64,000 nucleotides of DNA from the NCBI RefSeq assembly GCF_002796545.1, contig NZ_CP024895.1, forward strand, positions 1 through 64,000, in the 5' to 3' direction. The position numbers were made by a program, and so were the translations under genes. Below, piece after piece: positions 7,832 through 15,916 of this stretch. The notes beneath the pieces are model-generated. The model was not told the DNA's origin and did no database searches. It saw nothing but the letters and a program-made list of their open reading frames with translations. Position 1 is the stretch's first letter. Each line of letters opens with the position of its first letter. This stretch comes from Amycolatopsis sp. AA4. GTDB taxonomy: Bacteria > Actinomycetota > Actinomycetes > Mycobacteriales > Pseudonocardiaceae.

Positions 7832-7881
7832 GACAGTCAGTGGTGTGCACGTCCGTACGGACGTGCACACCACTGACTGTC
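7832..7881. repeat. 50-bp perfect palindrome
   Basis: The 50 bases from 7832 to 7881 equal their own reverse complement with no mismatch and no loop (arms begin GACAGTCAGTGGTGTGCACG, centre CGTACG at 7854-7859). It lies 51 bases downstream of the stop of the secreted-protein gene at 7933 and 257 bases upstream of the gene starting at 7575. It could be a bidirectional terminator, although it lacks a U tract, or a protein-binding or recombination site. Perfect palindromes this long are rare. Confidence 0.85.
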
Positions 7882-7932
7882 CTCACCTCCCCTCCGGCGA
7901 AAGCGGCGCGAATTCCGTCGATCGGCAGATCG

Positions 7933-8382
7933 TCAGATGCCCTTTCCGCACTTCCACGTGTTGGAACCGCTTTCGTTGAAGATGCAGACCCGCGACTGGT
8001 ATCCGGCGTCGTCGTAGTACCAGCCTGTGTGGTCCTTGTCCGCGGTGCCGAGGCCGTGGACGATGTGTTCGCCGGAGACGATCGTCCATGCCGGGTCCCC
8101 GTCGTGGCGCCGTTCGAGGATCATGTGGCATACCTGGCCGTTCCAGGACTGAACGAGTCCTTGTGCGTACCACCTGTCGTATTTCTGCTTCTCGGTGTTC
8201 ATCCATCCCTTGCACTTGGCGTCGGTGACCACCGACTCGGGCTCGTACTTGTCGGGATGCGCGGCGGGTGCGTGGATGGTCGGGGCATTGCCGGCTGCAG
8301 CGTCGGCCGTCGGCGCGAGGATCGCACCGCCGGCGAGGGCGAGAGCGGAAGCCCTCAGGCACGTTTTCCAGTGGATGCGCAT
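7933..8382 (-). CDS. Small secreted protein, 149 aa
   Basis: A Sec signal peptide is clear: basic start (MRIHWKTCLRA), hydrophobic core (SALALAGGAILAPTADA) and an AxA site near residue 29. The mature part is polar, rich in Trp, Tyr and Lys, with four cysteines (KCKGW, QVCHMI, RVCIF, WKCGKGI) that could make two disulfides. No enzymatic family is recognised; the composition suggests a small extracellular beta-rich protein. The Shine-Dalgarno sequence is GGGGAAGAG before the ATG. It is the most downstream of three secreted-protein genes in a row on this strand. Confidence 0.75.
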   Translation of the reverse strand: MRIHWKTCLRASALALAGGAILAPTADAAAGNAPTIHAPAAHPDKYEPESVVTDAKCKGWMNTEKQKYDRWYAQGLVQSWNGQVCHMILERRHDGDPAWTIVSGEHIVHGLGTADKDHTGWYYDDAGYQSRVCIFNESGSNTWKCGKGI

Positions 8383-8665
8383 GTTCTCTTCCCCTTTTTC
8401 TTGTTCGGATTTGATTGAGGTCCCTATTTCGACGTGGTGCGGCCGGAGGCGCTCGGGACCGGAAAGCCGGCTGAGCGCCTCGTTCTGCCGGCGCGGCTCA
8501 GCGGAGCTGCCTCCGGGAGGCCTGCCTCGGCAGTGCCCCTTCTCTTCGGATGGGGGTTCAGATTCCGGTGGCGCAGACGAAAGAGGAGGTCGCCGGCAGG
8601 GTTGCTGCGATGCGATCTCGCGAGTCGCGATCGCCGCCGCGGCGGCCGGCGATGGGCGGCAGGCG

Positions 8666-9070
8666 CTACCAGGTGGCCGTGCAGTCCTCGCCGTTGGGGT
8701 AGTCGTTGTCGCAGGCGAAGAGTTGGACCGTGGATTCGTTGGAGTAGGAATAGCGCTTGCCCTCGGCGGGAAGGTAGCGGGTCATGCTGCTCGTCCACAG
8801 GACCGCGTAGACGCTCACGCCGCGGCTGGCGCTGCTGAAGCCGTAGTGGCCGTGGTACTTCCCGTTTGCGTTCCTGTACCAGGTTTTCCACACGACCGCC
8901 GTCCGTTTGCCGTCCGGCAGCCACAGAGTGGCTGTGGAGGACGTCCTCGGCTGGTTGTCGCCGGATGCCGGTGCGGAAACGGCTGGCTGCGCGCCTGCGG
9001 TGGCGGAAACCGCGAGGGAGAGAACGGCGGATGTCGCGATCGCTGCGGCCTTGCGCGAAACGGTGCTCAT
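8666..9070 (-). CDS. Small secreted protein, 134 aa
   Basis: Signal peptide from MSTVSRKAAAIATSAVLSLA to about residue 28 (ATAGA-QPA). The mature domain contains aromatic beta-like stretches (TAVVWKTWYRNANGKYHGHY; VSVYAVLWTSSMTRYLP) and two cysteines near the end (LFACDNDYPNGEDC). The function is unknown. The ATG at 9070 is preceded by GAAAGGGAC. The open frame continues 30 codons upstream but the signal peptide fixes this start. It lies between two other small secreted-protein genes, each with its own spacing of 280 bp or less. Confidence 0.75.
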   Translation of the reverse strand: MSTVSRKAAAIATSAVLSLAVSATAGAQPAVSAPASGDNQPRTSSTATLWLPDGKRTAVVWKTWYRNANGKYHGHYGFSSASRGVSVYAVLWTSSMTRYLPAEGKRYSYSNESTVQLFACDNDYPNGEDCTATW

Positions 9071-9199
9071 GGCGGTGGTCCGTCCCTTTCGTAGCAGGAG
9101 GAGAAGCGGGGCCGTTGGTGCTTCCCGAGGTGCCGGTTGGCGCTGACGACGCTCAGGCATCGCCGGGCCGGTCGGGGTCTGGTCGGCGGTCGGGCTGGT

Positions 9200-9234
9200 G
9201 CGGTGCGGATCCGATCGGGTCGGCCCCGCACCGC
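9200..9234 (-). terminator. Hairpin terminator candidate
   Basis: Arms GCGGTGCGG (9200-9208) and CCGCACCGC (9226-9234) are perfect reverse complements, with a further CCGA/TCGG pair inside the loop. It sits just downstream of the stop of the secreted-protein gene ending at 9248. There is no U tract, as is usual in actinomycetes. Confidence 0.55.
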
Positions 9235-9247
9235 TGCGGGCCGCCGA

Positions 9248-9613
9248 TCAGGTCATGAACTGGAACCTGCTCGCGACCCGGAAATGGCCGGGATCGCACC
9301 AGGCGGTGGATCCCCGTCGATCGCCGAGCCAGCGCCACTGGCCCTGGTGCTCGCCGCCGCCGCCGCTGCACGCAATGGTCGCGCGGTAGCTGGCCGGTCC
9401 GCGGCCGTCGCACCATCCCGAGAACCGGTTGACGGTCTTTTCCCACACTTTGCACTTCGATCCGAAGGGCGTAGGTGCGCTGGCGTCCGCCGGGGCGGCG
9501 GCTGGTGCGGGGGTGGCTGGAGAAGCGACCGCCGCGGCGCCGCTCGCCGCGGCAAGCCCGCTGCCGAGAGCCAGAGCGGCCAGCCCGAGAGCGATTCGTT
9601 GGGGTGCGATCAT
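9248..9613 (-). CDS. Small secreted protein, 121 aa
   Basis: Signal peptide MIAPQRIALGLAALALGSGL followed by an Ala-rich stretch and a likely cleavage near residue 30. An Ala/Pro linker (ATPAPAAAPADASAPTP) precedes a compact C-terminal domain with four cysteines (KCKVW, WCDGR, IACSGGGG, WCDPGHF). The cysteine pattern and Trp/Gly content suggest a disulfide-linked extracellular domain; no family is recognised. The Shine-Dalgarno sequence is AAAGGAAA. It is divergent, by about 300 bp, from two membrane-tethered HTH proteins on the other strand. Confidence 0.75.
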   Translation of the reverse strand: MIAPQRIALGLAALALGSGLAAASGAAAVASPATPAPAAAPADASAPTPFGSKCKVWEKTVNRFSGWCDGRGPASYRATIACSGGGGEHQGQWRWLGDRRGSTAWCDPGHFRVASRFQFMT

Positions 9614-9909
9614 TTCTGAATTTCCTTTCCGGGGATGCGAGTCGATGCGGGACCGCATCGCGATTCCATCGTCTGCAGCGCACGGCACACAGCGCCAGAC
9701 CGGGCGGTCGAAACGGTTCACTGTGGGACGTCCCGCGCGCTGACCTGCGGGAATGCAAAACTCGACGACACATTTCTTGGACGGCTCCCGCAGGTAAGCA
9801 GGGTTTCGCGCGGGCGCCGACTGGTTGAATCGGCTTCCATCCGCGCTTCGATTCGGGTAAATCCGAGGAAGGGAAGAGTGCATAGAGAGTGTCGGGGTCG
9901 ACGTGACGG

Positions 9910-10656
9910 GTGGGCCGGATGACTCGGTGGAAACCGCTTCCCGCTGCTGCCGCACCGCAGGTGCGGGACCTGGTCGACCGATTGCGGGAGCTGAAAGACC
10001 AGGCCGGGATCAGCGCGGTGGCGTTGGCGCGCAGGACCGCCTACAGCAGGTCCTCGTGGACGCGGTGTCTCAACGCCCGGACGGTGCCGCCCCGACCGGT
10101 CGTGGAGGCCTTCGCCGAGGCGGTCGGGCTGTCCGGAGCGGACCGGGCGCGGCTGCTGGCGCTGTGGGAGCTGGCCGAGCAGGCGCAGGCCGAACCGGAG
10201 CCCGCCGCCGCCGTGGAGCGTGAGCCCGCCGCGGAGGCGGCGGATCGGCAGACGCCTGGCGTGTGGCGGAGGCGGACGTGGATCGCGGTGGCCGCCGGAG
10301 CGGTTGTGGCCGCGGGGGGAGCGGCGGCGTGGCTCGCCGCTGCCGGCGGTCCGCCGCCGCCCTCGGCTCGGGTCGCGGTGGCTCCGGCCGGGTACTCCTG
10401 CGACTACGCCAGCCGGGACGGCCGCTGGTATGCCGGGCACAGCACTGCTTCGACCCAGTTGGTCGTGCTCAATTTCGGCGGCGAGGACGTGGCCGAGGTG
10501 CAGTGCCTGCTCAAGCGTCACGGGAGGGATCCGGGGCGGGTCGACGGCTTGTTCGGCGAACGCACCGAACAAGCGGTCAAGGACTTTCAGCGGGCGGCCG
10601 GCGCGGTGGTCGACGGGAAGGTGGGGCCGCAGACGTGGGTTCTGCTGCGCGGATGA
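9910..10656 (+). CDS. HTH - one transmembrane helix - peptidoglycan-binding domain protein
   Basis: Three parts are visible. Residues about 15-75 are an XRE-like helix-turn-helix region (LKDQAGISAVALARRTAYSR). Residues about 124-145 are a single membrane helix (TWIAVAAGAVVAAGGAAAWL) after a basic WRRR. The C-terminus, about residues 185-248, is a peptidoglycan-binding type 1 domain (VAEVQCLLKRHGRDPGRVDG, FGERTEQAVKDFQ, GKVGPQTWVLL). This places a cytoplasmic HTH domain and a wall-binding sensor on either side of the membrane. Start is GTG 9910 or ATG 9919. Its stop overlaps the next start (ATGA). It may sense the cell wall and affect nearby genes; that is inference. Confidence 0.8.
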   Translation: MGRMTRWKPLPAAAAPQVRDLVDRLRELKDQAGISAVALARRTAYSRSSWTRCLNARTVPPRPVVEAFAEAVGLSGADRARLLALWELAEQAQAEPEPAAAVEREPAAEAADRQTPGVWRRRTWIAVAAGAVVAAGGAAAWLAAAGGPPPPSARVAVAPAGYSCDYASRDGRWYAGHSTASTQLVVLNFGGEDVAEVQCLLKRHGRDPGRVDGLFGERTEQAVKDFQRAAGAVVDGKVGPQTWVLLRG

Positions 10657-11549
10657 GGGGGCGGTGGCGGCCGCTGCCGGAGTCGCTGGCCCCGGAGGCC
10701 GCGTACCTGGCGGGAGTGCTGCGGGAGTTCAAAGACCGCTCGGGGCTGAGCCTGGCGACGCTGGGCGACAGGACGAACTTCAGCAAGTCCTCCTGGGAGC
10801 GGTGGCTCAACGGCAAGGCGCTGCCGCCGGCGCAGGCCGTGTCTGCGCTCGCGCAGCTGGCAGGAGAGGAAACCGGGCGGCCGCTGGCGTTGTGGGAACG
10901 CGCTCAGGCCAGGTGGAGCGGCCGCGACGCCGCGCCCCGGGCCGCGACGGCCGCTGCCCGGGAGCAGGCTGCCAGGCAGCGGCAGCCTGCTTCGCGCGGC
11001 CGCCGTCGCGACCGCCGGATCTGGGCGCTGGCCGCGACGGCGGCGTGCGCGGCCGGGGCTGCGGCGTTGGCGGCCCTGCCCCAGGGCGTCCTGGGCACCT
11101 CCGCGGTCCCGCCGGCATCGACGGCCTACACCGTCGGCTGCCGCGGTTCCCAGTGCACCGGCCAGGACGCGCACCCCACGGCCTGCGATGTGGACGCCGC
11201 GACCTACGCCGACCTGCGGGTCGGGCGGGCCTACCTGGAACTGCGGATCAGCGACCAGTGCGGGGCGGCCTGGGCCCGGGTCTCGGCCTCGGCGGTCGGC
11301 GACCGGATAGAGGTAGCCGACACGGACGGCCGGAGCGAGAGGGCCGCCGTCGGCGACGCCGCCTCCGCCGGACAGTACGTCCCGACCTTGATGATCGCCG
11401 CCGACCGGCATTCCCAGGTGCGGGCCTGCCTGGAGCACGGCGGCCAGCTCCGCTGCACGCCATGGGGAACCAGCACGTCGCCGACGGCGTCGTCCAGCGG
11501 CCGGTCCGGGCCGGGATCGGCGGCGGTGCGGTCGAGCACGCCGGCGTAG
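10653..11549 (+). CDS. HTH - one transmembrane helix - DUF2690-type protein, 298 aa
   Basis: It is translationally coupled to the preceding gene and has the same plan. An N-terminal XRE-like HTH (LKDRSGLSLATLGD style, here VLREFKDRSGLSLATLGDRT) spans about residues 15-75, and a single membrane helix lies at about 123-145 (IWALAATAACAAGAAALAAL). An extracytoplasmic domain follows with the DUF2690 pattern: GCRGSQCTGQDAHPTACDVD, then a conserved strand pair ending WARVSASAVGDRIEV. The last 25 residues are low-complexity Ser/Pro and overlap a minus-strand coding remnant, so the C-terminus may be an artefact of a lost stop. Together the two genes look like a paired wall-facing regulator set. Confidence 0.75.
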   Translation: MRGRWRPLPESLAPEAAYLAGVLREFKDRSGLSLATLGDRTNFSKSSWERWLNGKALPPAQAVSALAQLAGEETGRPLALWERAQARWSGRDAAPRAATAAAREQAARQRQPASRGRRRDRRIWALAATAACAAGAAALAALPQGVLGTSAVPPASTAYTVGCRGSQCTGQDAHPTACDVDAATYADLRVGRAYLELRISDQCGAAWARVSASAVGDRIEVADTDGRSERAAVGDAASAGQYVPTLMIAADRHSQVRACLEHGGQLRCTPWGTSTSPTASSSGRSGPGSAAVRSSTPA

Positions 11550-11694
11550 GCGCGGATCGCGTCGCTGTTGCCGGCGACCTGCGGCGAGGGCTTGGATGTC
11601 GGGCAGGGTGACCCGGTTCTGGGTGAGCAGGTCGGTGACGGTGTTGCGGGCGGCGGTGCCGCGGACCGAGCGGGCAGGCGCAGCTACCGCTTAA
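11465..11694 (-). pseudogene. Frameshifted coding remnant
   Basis: Two minus-strand frames in succession read like one protein: RNTVTDLLTQNRVTLPDIQA around 11590-11680, then, after a shift, DAIRAYAGVLDRTAADPGPD and DRPLDDAVGDVLVP around 11465-11560. It has no start or stop of its own and overlaps the end of the DUF2690-type gene on the other strand. I cannot name the family. Confidence 0.3.
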
Positions 11695-11720
11695 GCGGCA
11701 ACTAAGTCGTCCTGATCCGT

Positions 11721-12107
11721 CTACCCGGGCCGCTCGTCCTCCGTCGCGCCGGCGCGACGGAGGACGTCGAATTCTTCGAGGAGCCGGGCCGCATCGGCGA
11801 TCCGTGCGCGGGTGGTTCCGGCCAGCTGGCGCAGGACATCGCGTCCGGCGACCTCGGAGACGATGCCGTCCGGGGTGCAGGACAGGCTGTCGGCCTTCCA
11901 GCTCTGCGTCGCTGTCTTCACCCCGGCGAGCGTGCAGGCGGCCTGCAGTTCCCAGCCGTTGTCGTAGCGGCGGTTCACGGTGACGGCGAACGTCATCGGG
12001 CCGTGCGTGCAGGTGCCGCCGTAGCCGCCGAGCCCTTTCCTCGACGGTCCCCACGTCCAGCACGCCGGTCCGGGAACGGGCAGGGGCGGCGAGGCGGGTT
12101 CGGTCAT
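11721..12107 (-). CDS. Hypothetical protein, 128 aa
   Basis: Unrecognised. It starts at ATG 12107 with GAGGAG upstream. The N-terminal half is Pro/Gly rich with two cysteines around a Trp (PACWTWGPSRKGLGGYGGTC), then strands (TFAVTVNRRYDNGWELQAAC), and a helical C-terminus (DVLRQLAGTTRARIADAARL). No signal peptide is seen. The alternative upstream start adds only arginine-rich non-coding sequence. Confidence 0.6.
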   Translation of the reverse strand: MTEPASPPLPVPGPACWTWGPSRKGLGGYGGTCTHGPMTFAVTVNRRYDNGWELQAACTLAGVKTATQSWKADSLSCTPDGIVSEVAGRDVLRQLAGTTRARIADAARLLEEFDVLRRAGATEDERPG

Positions 12108-12339
12108 GGCGTGCGGGGCTCCTCTCCGACGGCGGCGGAGCCGACAGCCTGCCTCACGACGCGATCGCCGCGCCACCCGCGGACGGCGTGGCGCGCCGAA
12201 ACCGCACCCCGCGTGTCGTGTGCACGATTTGCGTTGCGGGGCAACGACAACGAGCGATGCCCCTGCCGTGCGAGGTCAGGACGGCACGGGGGTTCACTCG
12301 GTCGAGGAACCCGACCGGCGGTGCGTACTGTGGCCGCTC

Positions 12340-12825
12340 ATGGACACGACCGAATCCGGCCGGTTGTCGGCGGTATCGCTGATCGTCAGCACCGCGGCAG
12401 TGGTGCTGTCCGGCGTCGCGGCGAGCCTGTACATCGGCTGGCTGCTCACCCACGGGCAAGCCCCGATGACGCCGGTCATCGCCTACGTCGGAACGGCGAC
12501 GCTGCACCTGGCCTCGCTGGCCGGGTTGTGGGCGCTTCGGGCGAAGGATGCGCGGACTCCGCGGTCTCTGCGCGCGACGCTGCTGGTCGGCGCGGCGGTC
12601 GTCGGCGTGTATGCGGCTTTCGGCTTCCAGGCGATGCACCCGGCGAGCCCGGCGATCGGCCCGGTCTACGGCGGTGCCGCCGCGGCGGTCGGACCGCTCT
12701 ACGTCGGGCTGCTCTTGCCGCGCCGGCGCCGCCGGGCAGCGCTGACGGTTCGCGCCCCGGTGAGAAGGATCGGAGTCCGGCAGAAGCGCCTGCCTGATCC
12801 GAGTGATCCCCGCCCACGTCGGTGA
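12340..12825 (+). CDS. Four-helix membrane protein, 161 aa
   Basis: Four hydrophobic segments are seen at about residues 9-31 (VSLIVSTAAVVLSGVAASLY), 37-58 (PVIAYVGTATLHLASLAGLW), 72-90 (ATLLVGAAVVGVYAAFGF) and 96-118 (PVYGGAAAAVGPLYVGLLL), then a basic cytoplasmic tail. No family is recognised. The ATG at 12340 begins a sensible membrane protein; the 78 codons upstream in the same frame are not coding in character. It is divergent from the 128-aa hypothetical. Confidence 0.6.
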   Translation: MDTTESGRLSAVSLIVSTAAVVLSGVAASLYIGWLLTHGQAPMTPVIAYVGTATLHLASLAGLWALRAKDARTPRSLRATLLVGAAVVGVYAAFGFQAMHPASPAIGPVYGGAAAAVGPLYVGLLLPRRRRRAALTVRAPVRRIGVRQKRLPDPSDPRPRR

Positions 12826-13237
12826 TCGCGTCGAGGACAAGGTTCGCTGAATCGCGCAGATCGGTCCGCACTGTGTGTCATCGAGACCCGATCCGCAGCC
12901 TGTCTCCATCGGCGGACGGCCGTCGTTCGGACGACGCGTTGCCTTCTCGGCCGGGCCTTCCCGGCTAGGGCTGTGGCTGTGTTCGTCGAAGAGCAGCAGC
13001 GCTACCGCCGTGCTGGAACGGGAGCTCTGGCTGCGACCTGGCGAGCTGGAACGGGCACCTCCGACGGCGAATCACCGAGCGCGACCAGGACATCAGCGCC
13101 CTGGGCGAGCGGCCCAGGGCGGTTCCCGACTGGCGCGCCGTGCCCCGGCGAAGGTGCGGTCACCGCGTTGCGGCAGCCTGGTCGGCATGTGCCTGGCGAT
13201 TCGCCGGTTCCGAGCCGACTCCGAAGGGAGCTGCCGA
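12826..13237. other. Intergenic stretch with only faint coding traces
   Basis: About 410 bases. A short plus-strand trace (RRRITERDQDISALGERPRA, around 13050-13120) has protein-like composition but no start, stop or consistent frame. No promoter, hairpin or repeat stands out. Confidence 0.3.
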
Positions 13238-13654
13238 ATGGCTGACAACGTGCGTGAACTGCGGCCGTCGCGTGTGCCGTGGGATCTCGCCGCGCACGCC
13301 CGGCCCGGCGTCCGGTTCGTCGCCCCGGGGGAGTATTTGGCGGGAGTCCCGTTCGCAGTGCGGCGGAGCATGGTCAAGATGGTCATGGTGGAGGCGCTGG
13401 CCGCCGCGGCCGACGAGGACGGCGTGATCCTGGATTTCAGCCCACCCGAGTTCTTCGGGACCCACGTCGCCGGCGTCCTGAACCGGGATCTCGAGGAGGA
13501 CGAGGAACCCGCGACGCTCGTGTACGACCAGTTCACCGCGATGACGGTCATCAGCTGCATGGGCGAACTGGCGCGCGAAGACGGCCTGCTCGCCAATCGC
13601 GGCAACGGGGACACCGCCGACTACCGTCTGACCCTGCCGGAAGAGCTGTCCTAA
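13238..13654 (+). CDS. Hypothetical protein, 138 aa
   Basis: Soluble and acidic. It begins at ATG 13238 with GAAGGGAG about eight bases upstream. Segments include VRFVAPGEYLAGVPFAVRRS, a hydrophobic helix (MVKMVMVEALAAAADEDGVI), and VLNRDLEEDEEPATLVYDQF. Nothing identifies the family. A very short hydrophobic gene may follow 18 bases downstream. Confidence 0.6.
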   Translation: MADNVRELRPSRVPWDLAAHARPGVRFVAPGEYLAGVPFAVRRSMVKMVMVEALAAAADEDGVILDFSPPEFFGTHVAGVLNRDLEEDEEPATLVYDQFTAMTVISCMGELAREDGLLANRGNGDTADYRLTLPEELS

Positions 13655-13671
13655 AAGGACTGCGGAATCGG

Positions 13672-13827
13672 GTGGATCGCGTGGCCGTGAGCGCCGGCGC
13701 GATCGTCTGCCTCGCGCTGGCCCGCCACCACCTCGAGTACCTGATCCTGCTGGCGTACGTCCCGCCGGGCTATGCCGCCCTGCTTGTCGGGAGCAGAGCG
13801 AGCGGGCCGCATGCCGCCGACAGTTGA
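13672..13827 (+). CDS. Possible 51-aa hydrophobic protein
   Basis: A GTG-started frame of 51 codons with a hydrophobic middle (VSAGAIVCLALARHHLEYLI, LLAYVPPGYAALLVGSR) that could cross the membrane once or twice. AAAAGGAC lies about 12 bases upstream, which is a little far. It follows the 138-aa gene by 17 bases and would be in its operon. Marginal call. Confidence 0.35.
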   Translation: MDRVAVSAGAIVCLALARHHLEYLILLAYVPPGYAALLVGSRASGPHAADS

Positions 13828-14070
13828 CCATTCGTTCGCGCAGACCCGGTTCGTCGTCGGCCGCGCGGTACTGCCACGTGGGCGGCGCAGGCGGCGACCG
13901 GTAACCGATGTTCGGACGCCTTTCCCGGGCGCGAGCGGCGCTTTCCCGGGCAGCTGCAGCAGGCGTCCTGGTTCCGGTGCGGAGCCGTGCGCTCACACGC
14001 GCGGAGCGAGAGTGCCTGCGCGCAACTGCGCACAGTTGCGCGGAAGGGCCGCGGGCGACGGCAGGCTGGT

Positions 14071-15324
14071 TCAGGCGGTAGGGGAGAGCAGGCCGCGCAG
14101 CCGCCGTAGGGCGGCGAGGCCGGTGTCGACGACGGAATCCAGCCCGCCGCGGCGGGCGGCGCGGATCGCCCGCTGCAGCTGGTGGGGAAGCCGTCGCTGC
14201 TCGGCGGTGGCGATGGCCGCGCGGAGGGCTTCGGCGGAGCCGTCGCGCTCGCCTGCGGCGGCGAGGACCTCTCCGGTGGTGACGCTTTCGATCACCCGCC
14301 ACTGCGGGGCGACTGGCTCGTCGGCGCCGCTGGAGCGCAGGACGCGGAGCGCGTCGCCGGGGCGGCCGAGGGCGAGCAGGCCGCGGGCGCGGATCTCGCG
14401 CAGGGTGAAGGGGTTGAGCAGCATCCCGTGCTCGGCGCCGGAATCGAGTGCCCGTCGGCAGCCGTCGACGGCGGCGTCGAACGTGTCGCTCATCCCGGCG
14501 TCGCCGGCGGCGCGGGCCAGCAGCGCGAGCGCGGAGCCGCGCCCCGCGGGCTCGCAGGAGACGGCGGCAGCGTGCTCGAGACGGGCCACGGCCGCGGTGA
14601 GCCGTCCGGCTTTGCGCAGCTCGTTGCCGTGCATGCGCAGTGTGTGGGCCAGGAACGGTGCATCGTCGAGGTGGCGGGCGAGGAGGAGGGCTTTGCCGGT
14701 CCAGACCGCGGCGCCGGTGAGTCGTTCCTCGGGCAGGACGGTGCCCAGGGACACCCCGAGCGCCAATCGTGCTGACGCGAGCAACCGCAGGGTCTCGCGT
14801 TCGAGGCGGCCCTCGGCAGCGCGGGCTTCCAGCCTCGCGGCCAAGGGCCAGAGTTCGTTGACCGCCTCAACCACCCTTCCTGACTGGCGGGCGATCTCGG
14901 CGAGCCGGACCACCGCGTCGCCGAAGTGGCAGAGCGCGGCGAAGTCGGCGTCGTCGGGGTCGGTGACGCCGAGCAGGTGGAAGGGAAGACCGAGCGCGCG
15001 GGCGATGTGGCGGCGGCCTGCGACGTCGTGGGGGGTGCGGCGGCGGCTTTCGATGAGCGCGACGTAGGAGTTGCTGTAACCCAGCAGCGCGGCGAGCGCT
15101 GCTTGGGACAGGCCGTTCGCGGCGCGGTAGGCGCGCAGGATGATCGCGAGGTCCCCGCTCGACAGGGCGGCCGCAGCAGCCGGGTCGGACCACAGCCAGA
15201 CCCCGGGTGCGAGCCTCGGCCCGGGCGCGGTCAGCGCCGCGCCGCCGGCGCGGCAGGCGGGGCAGGCGCCGGGCTGGGCGTAGCGGCCCAGGGCGGTTCC
15301 GCAGCGTTCGCACCGCTCGGCCAC
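14071..15324 (-). CDS. XRE-family regulator with N-terminal zinc ribbon, 417 aa
   Basis: Starts with GTG. Residues Cys5, Cys8, Cys21 and Cys24 (CERCGTALG ... ACPAC) make a zinc-ribbon. Residues about 55-115 form a XRE helix-turn-helix (LRAYRAANGLSQAALAALLG, SNSYVALIESRRRTP). The remaining 300 residues are helical repeats like TPR units, typical of actinomycete stand-alone regulators. It follows the NUDIX gene by seven bases in the same operon, and both face away from a TauD-like gene across a TTACA-N3-TGTAA palindrome, which is a plausible operator for it. Target and signal are unknown. Confidence 0.8.
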   Translation of the reverse strand: MAERCERCGTALGRYAQPGACPACRAGGAALTAPGPRLAPGVWLWSDPAAAAALSSGDLAIILRAYRAANGLSQAALAALLGYSNSYVALIESRRRTPHDVAGRRHIARALGLPFHLLGVTDPDDADFAALCHFGDAVVRLAEIARQSGRVVEAVNELWPLAARLEARAAEGRLERETLRLLASARLALGVSLGTVLPEERLTGAAVWTGKALLLARHLDDAPFLAHTLRMHGNELRKAGRLTAAVARLEHAAAVSCEPAGRGSALALLARAAGDAGMSDTFDAAVDGCRRALDSGAEHGMLLNPFTLREIRARGLLALGRPGDALRVLRSSGADEPVAPQWRVIESVTTGEVLAAAGERDGSAEALRAAIATAEQRRLPHQLQRAIRAARRGGLDSVVDTGLAALRRLRGLLSPTA

Positions 15325-15331
15325 AGCGGTG

Positions 15332-15748
15332 CTACCTGGTCGCCTGGAGAGTGCGGAGGCGGTCGAACCACGCGGCGATCGAGCGTTTGTAGCCGCCTGG
15401 CATCGGCAGGTCGGGCACGTCGTGCTCGGCGAATTCGGCGATCCGGTTGTGCTCGTGGCTGAGCACCGGGGCCCGGTCGGAGTCGGTGGTGCACCCGTAG
15501 GTCGCGACGAACACGTCCTTGTCCGCGGCGTCGATGTGGTAGATCCACGAGTCGAGGATCTCCGCGACGTCGACCCGCAGGCCGGTTTCCTCCGCGATCT
15601 CCCGGGCCACGCACTGCTCGGGGGTCTCTTCGGGTTCGATCCGGCCGCCGGGCAGTTCCCACTCGTCGCGTTCGTTGCGCACCAACAACACCCGCCCGTC
15701 CCGGACGAGCACGCCCTTGATCGACACCGGGTAGAGGGGTTCGGCCAT
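15332..15748 (-). CDS. NUDIX hydrolase, 138 aa
   Basis: An intact Nudix box is present: GGRIEPEETPEQCVAREIAE followed by ETGL, matching G-x5-E-x7-R-E-U-x-E-E-x-G-U. NUDIX enzymes hydrolyse nucleoside diphosphates linked to another moiety; the substrate cannot be told from sequence. The ATG at 15748 begins with MAEPLYPVSIKGVLVRDGRV, a normal N-terminus for the fold. It is first in an operon with the XRE regulator. Confidence 0.85.
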   Translation of the reverse strand: MAEPLYPVSIKGVLVRDGRVLLVRNERDEWELPGGRIEPEETPEQCVAREIAEETGLRVDVAEILDSWIYHIDAADKDVFVATYGCTTDSDRAPVLSHEHNRIAEFAEHDVPDLPMPGGYKRSIAAWFDRLRTLQATR

Positions 15749-15834
15749 CGGACGGGTCTCCCACCGTGAACGGATGCGAACGGGGTGTGGCTGCACCGTA
15801 GCAGCGCCGCACGATCCTGCCAGCCCAGCGGGGT

Positions 15835-15847
15835 TTACAAACTGTAA
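15835..15847. promoter_or_regulatory. TTACA-N3-TGTAA palindrome in divergent promoter
   Basis: A perfect palindrome with 5-base arms and 3-base spacer lies in the 168-bp gap between the NUDIX start (15748) and the TauD-like start (15917). TTTACA at 15834 also resembles a -35 element for the plus-strand gene. It is a likely operator, perhaps for the XRE regulator encoded nearby. Confidence 0.5.
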
Positions 15848-15916
15848 GTGGACGACGGGCGGTCGCGTCGGGTCTGCTGAGCACACCGAATTCACTCTCG
15901 CTCAGGAGGCTCCGCG

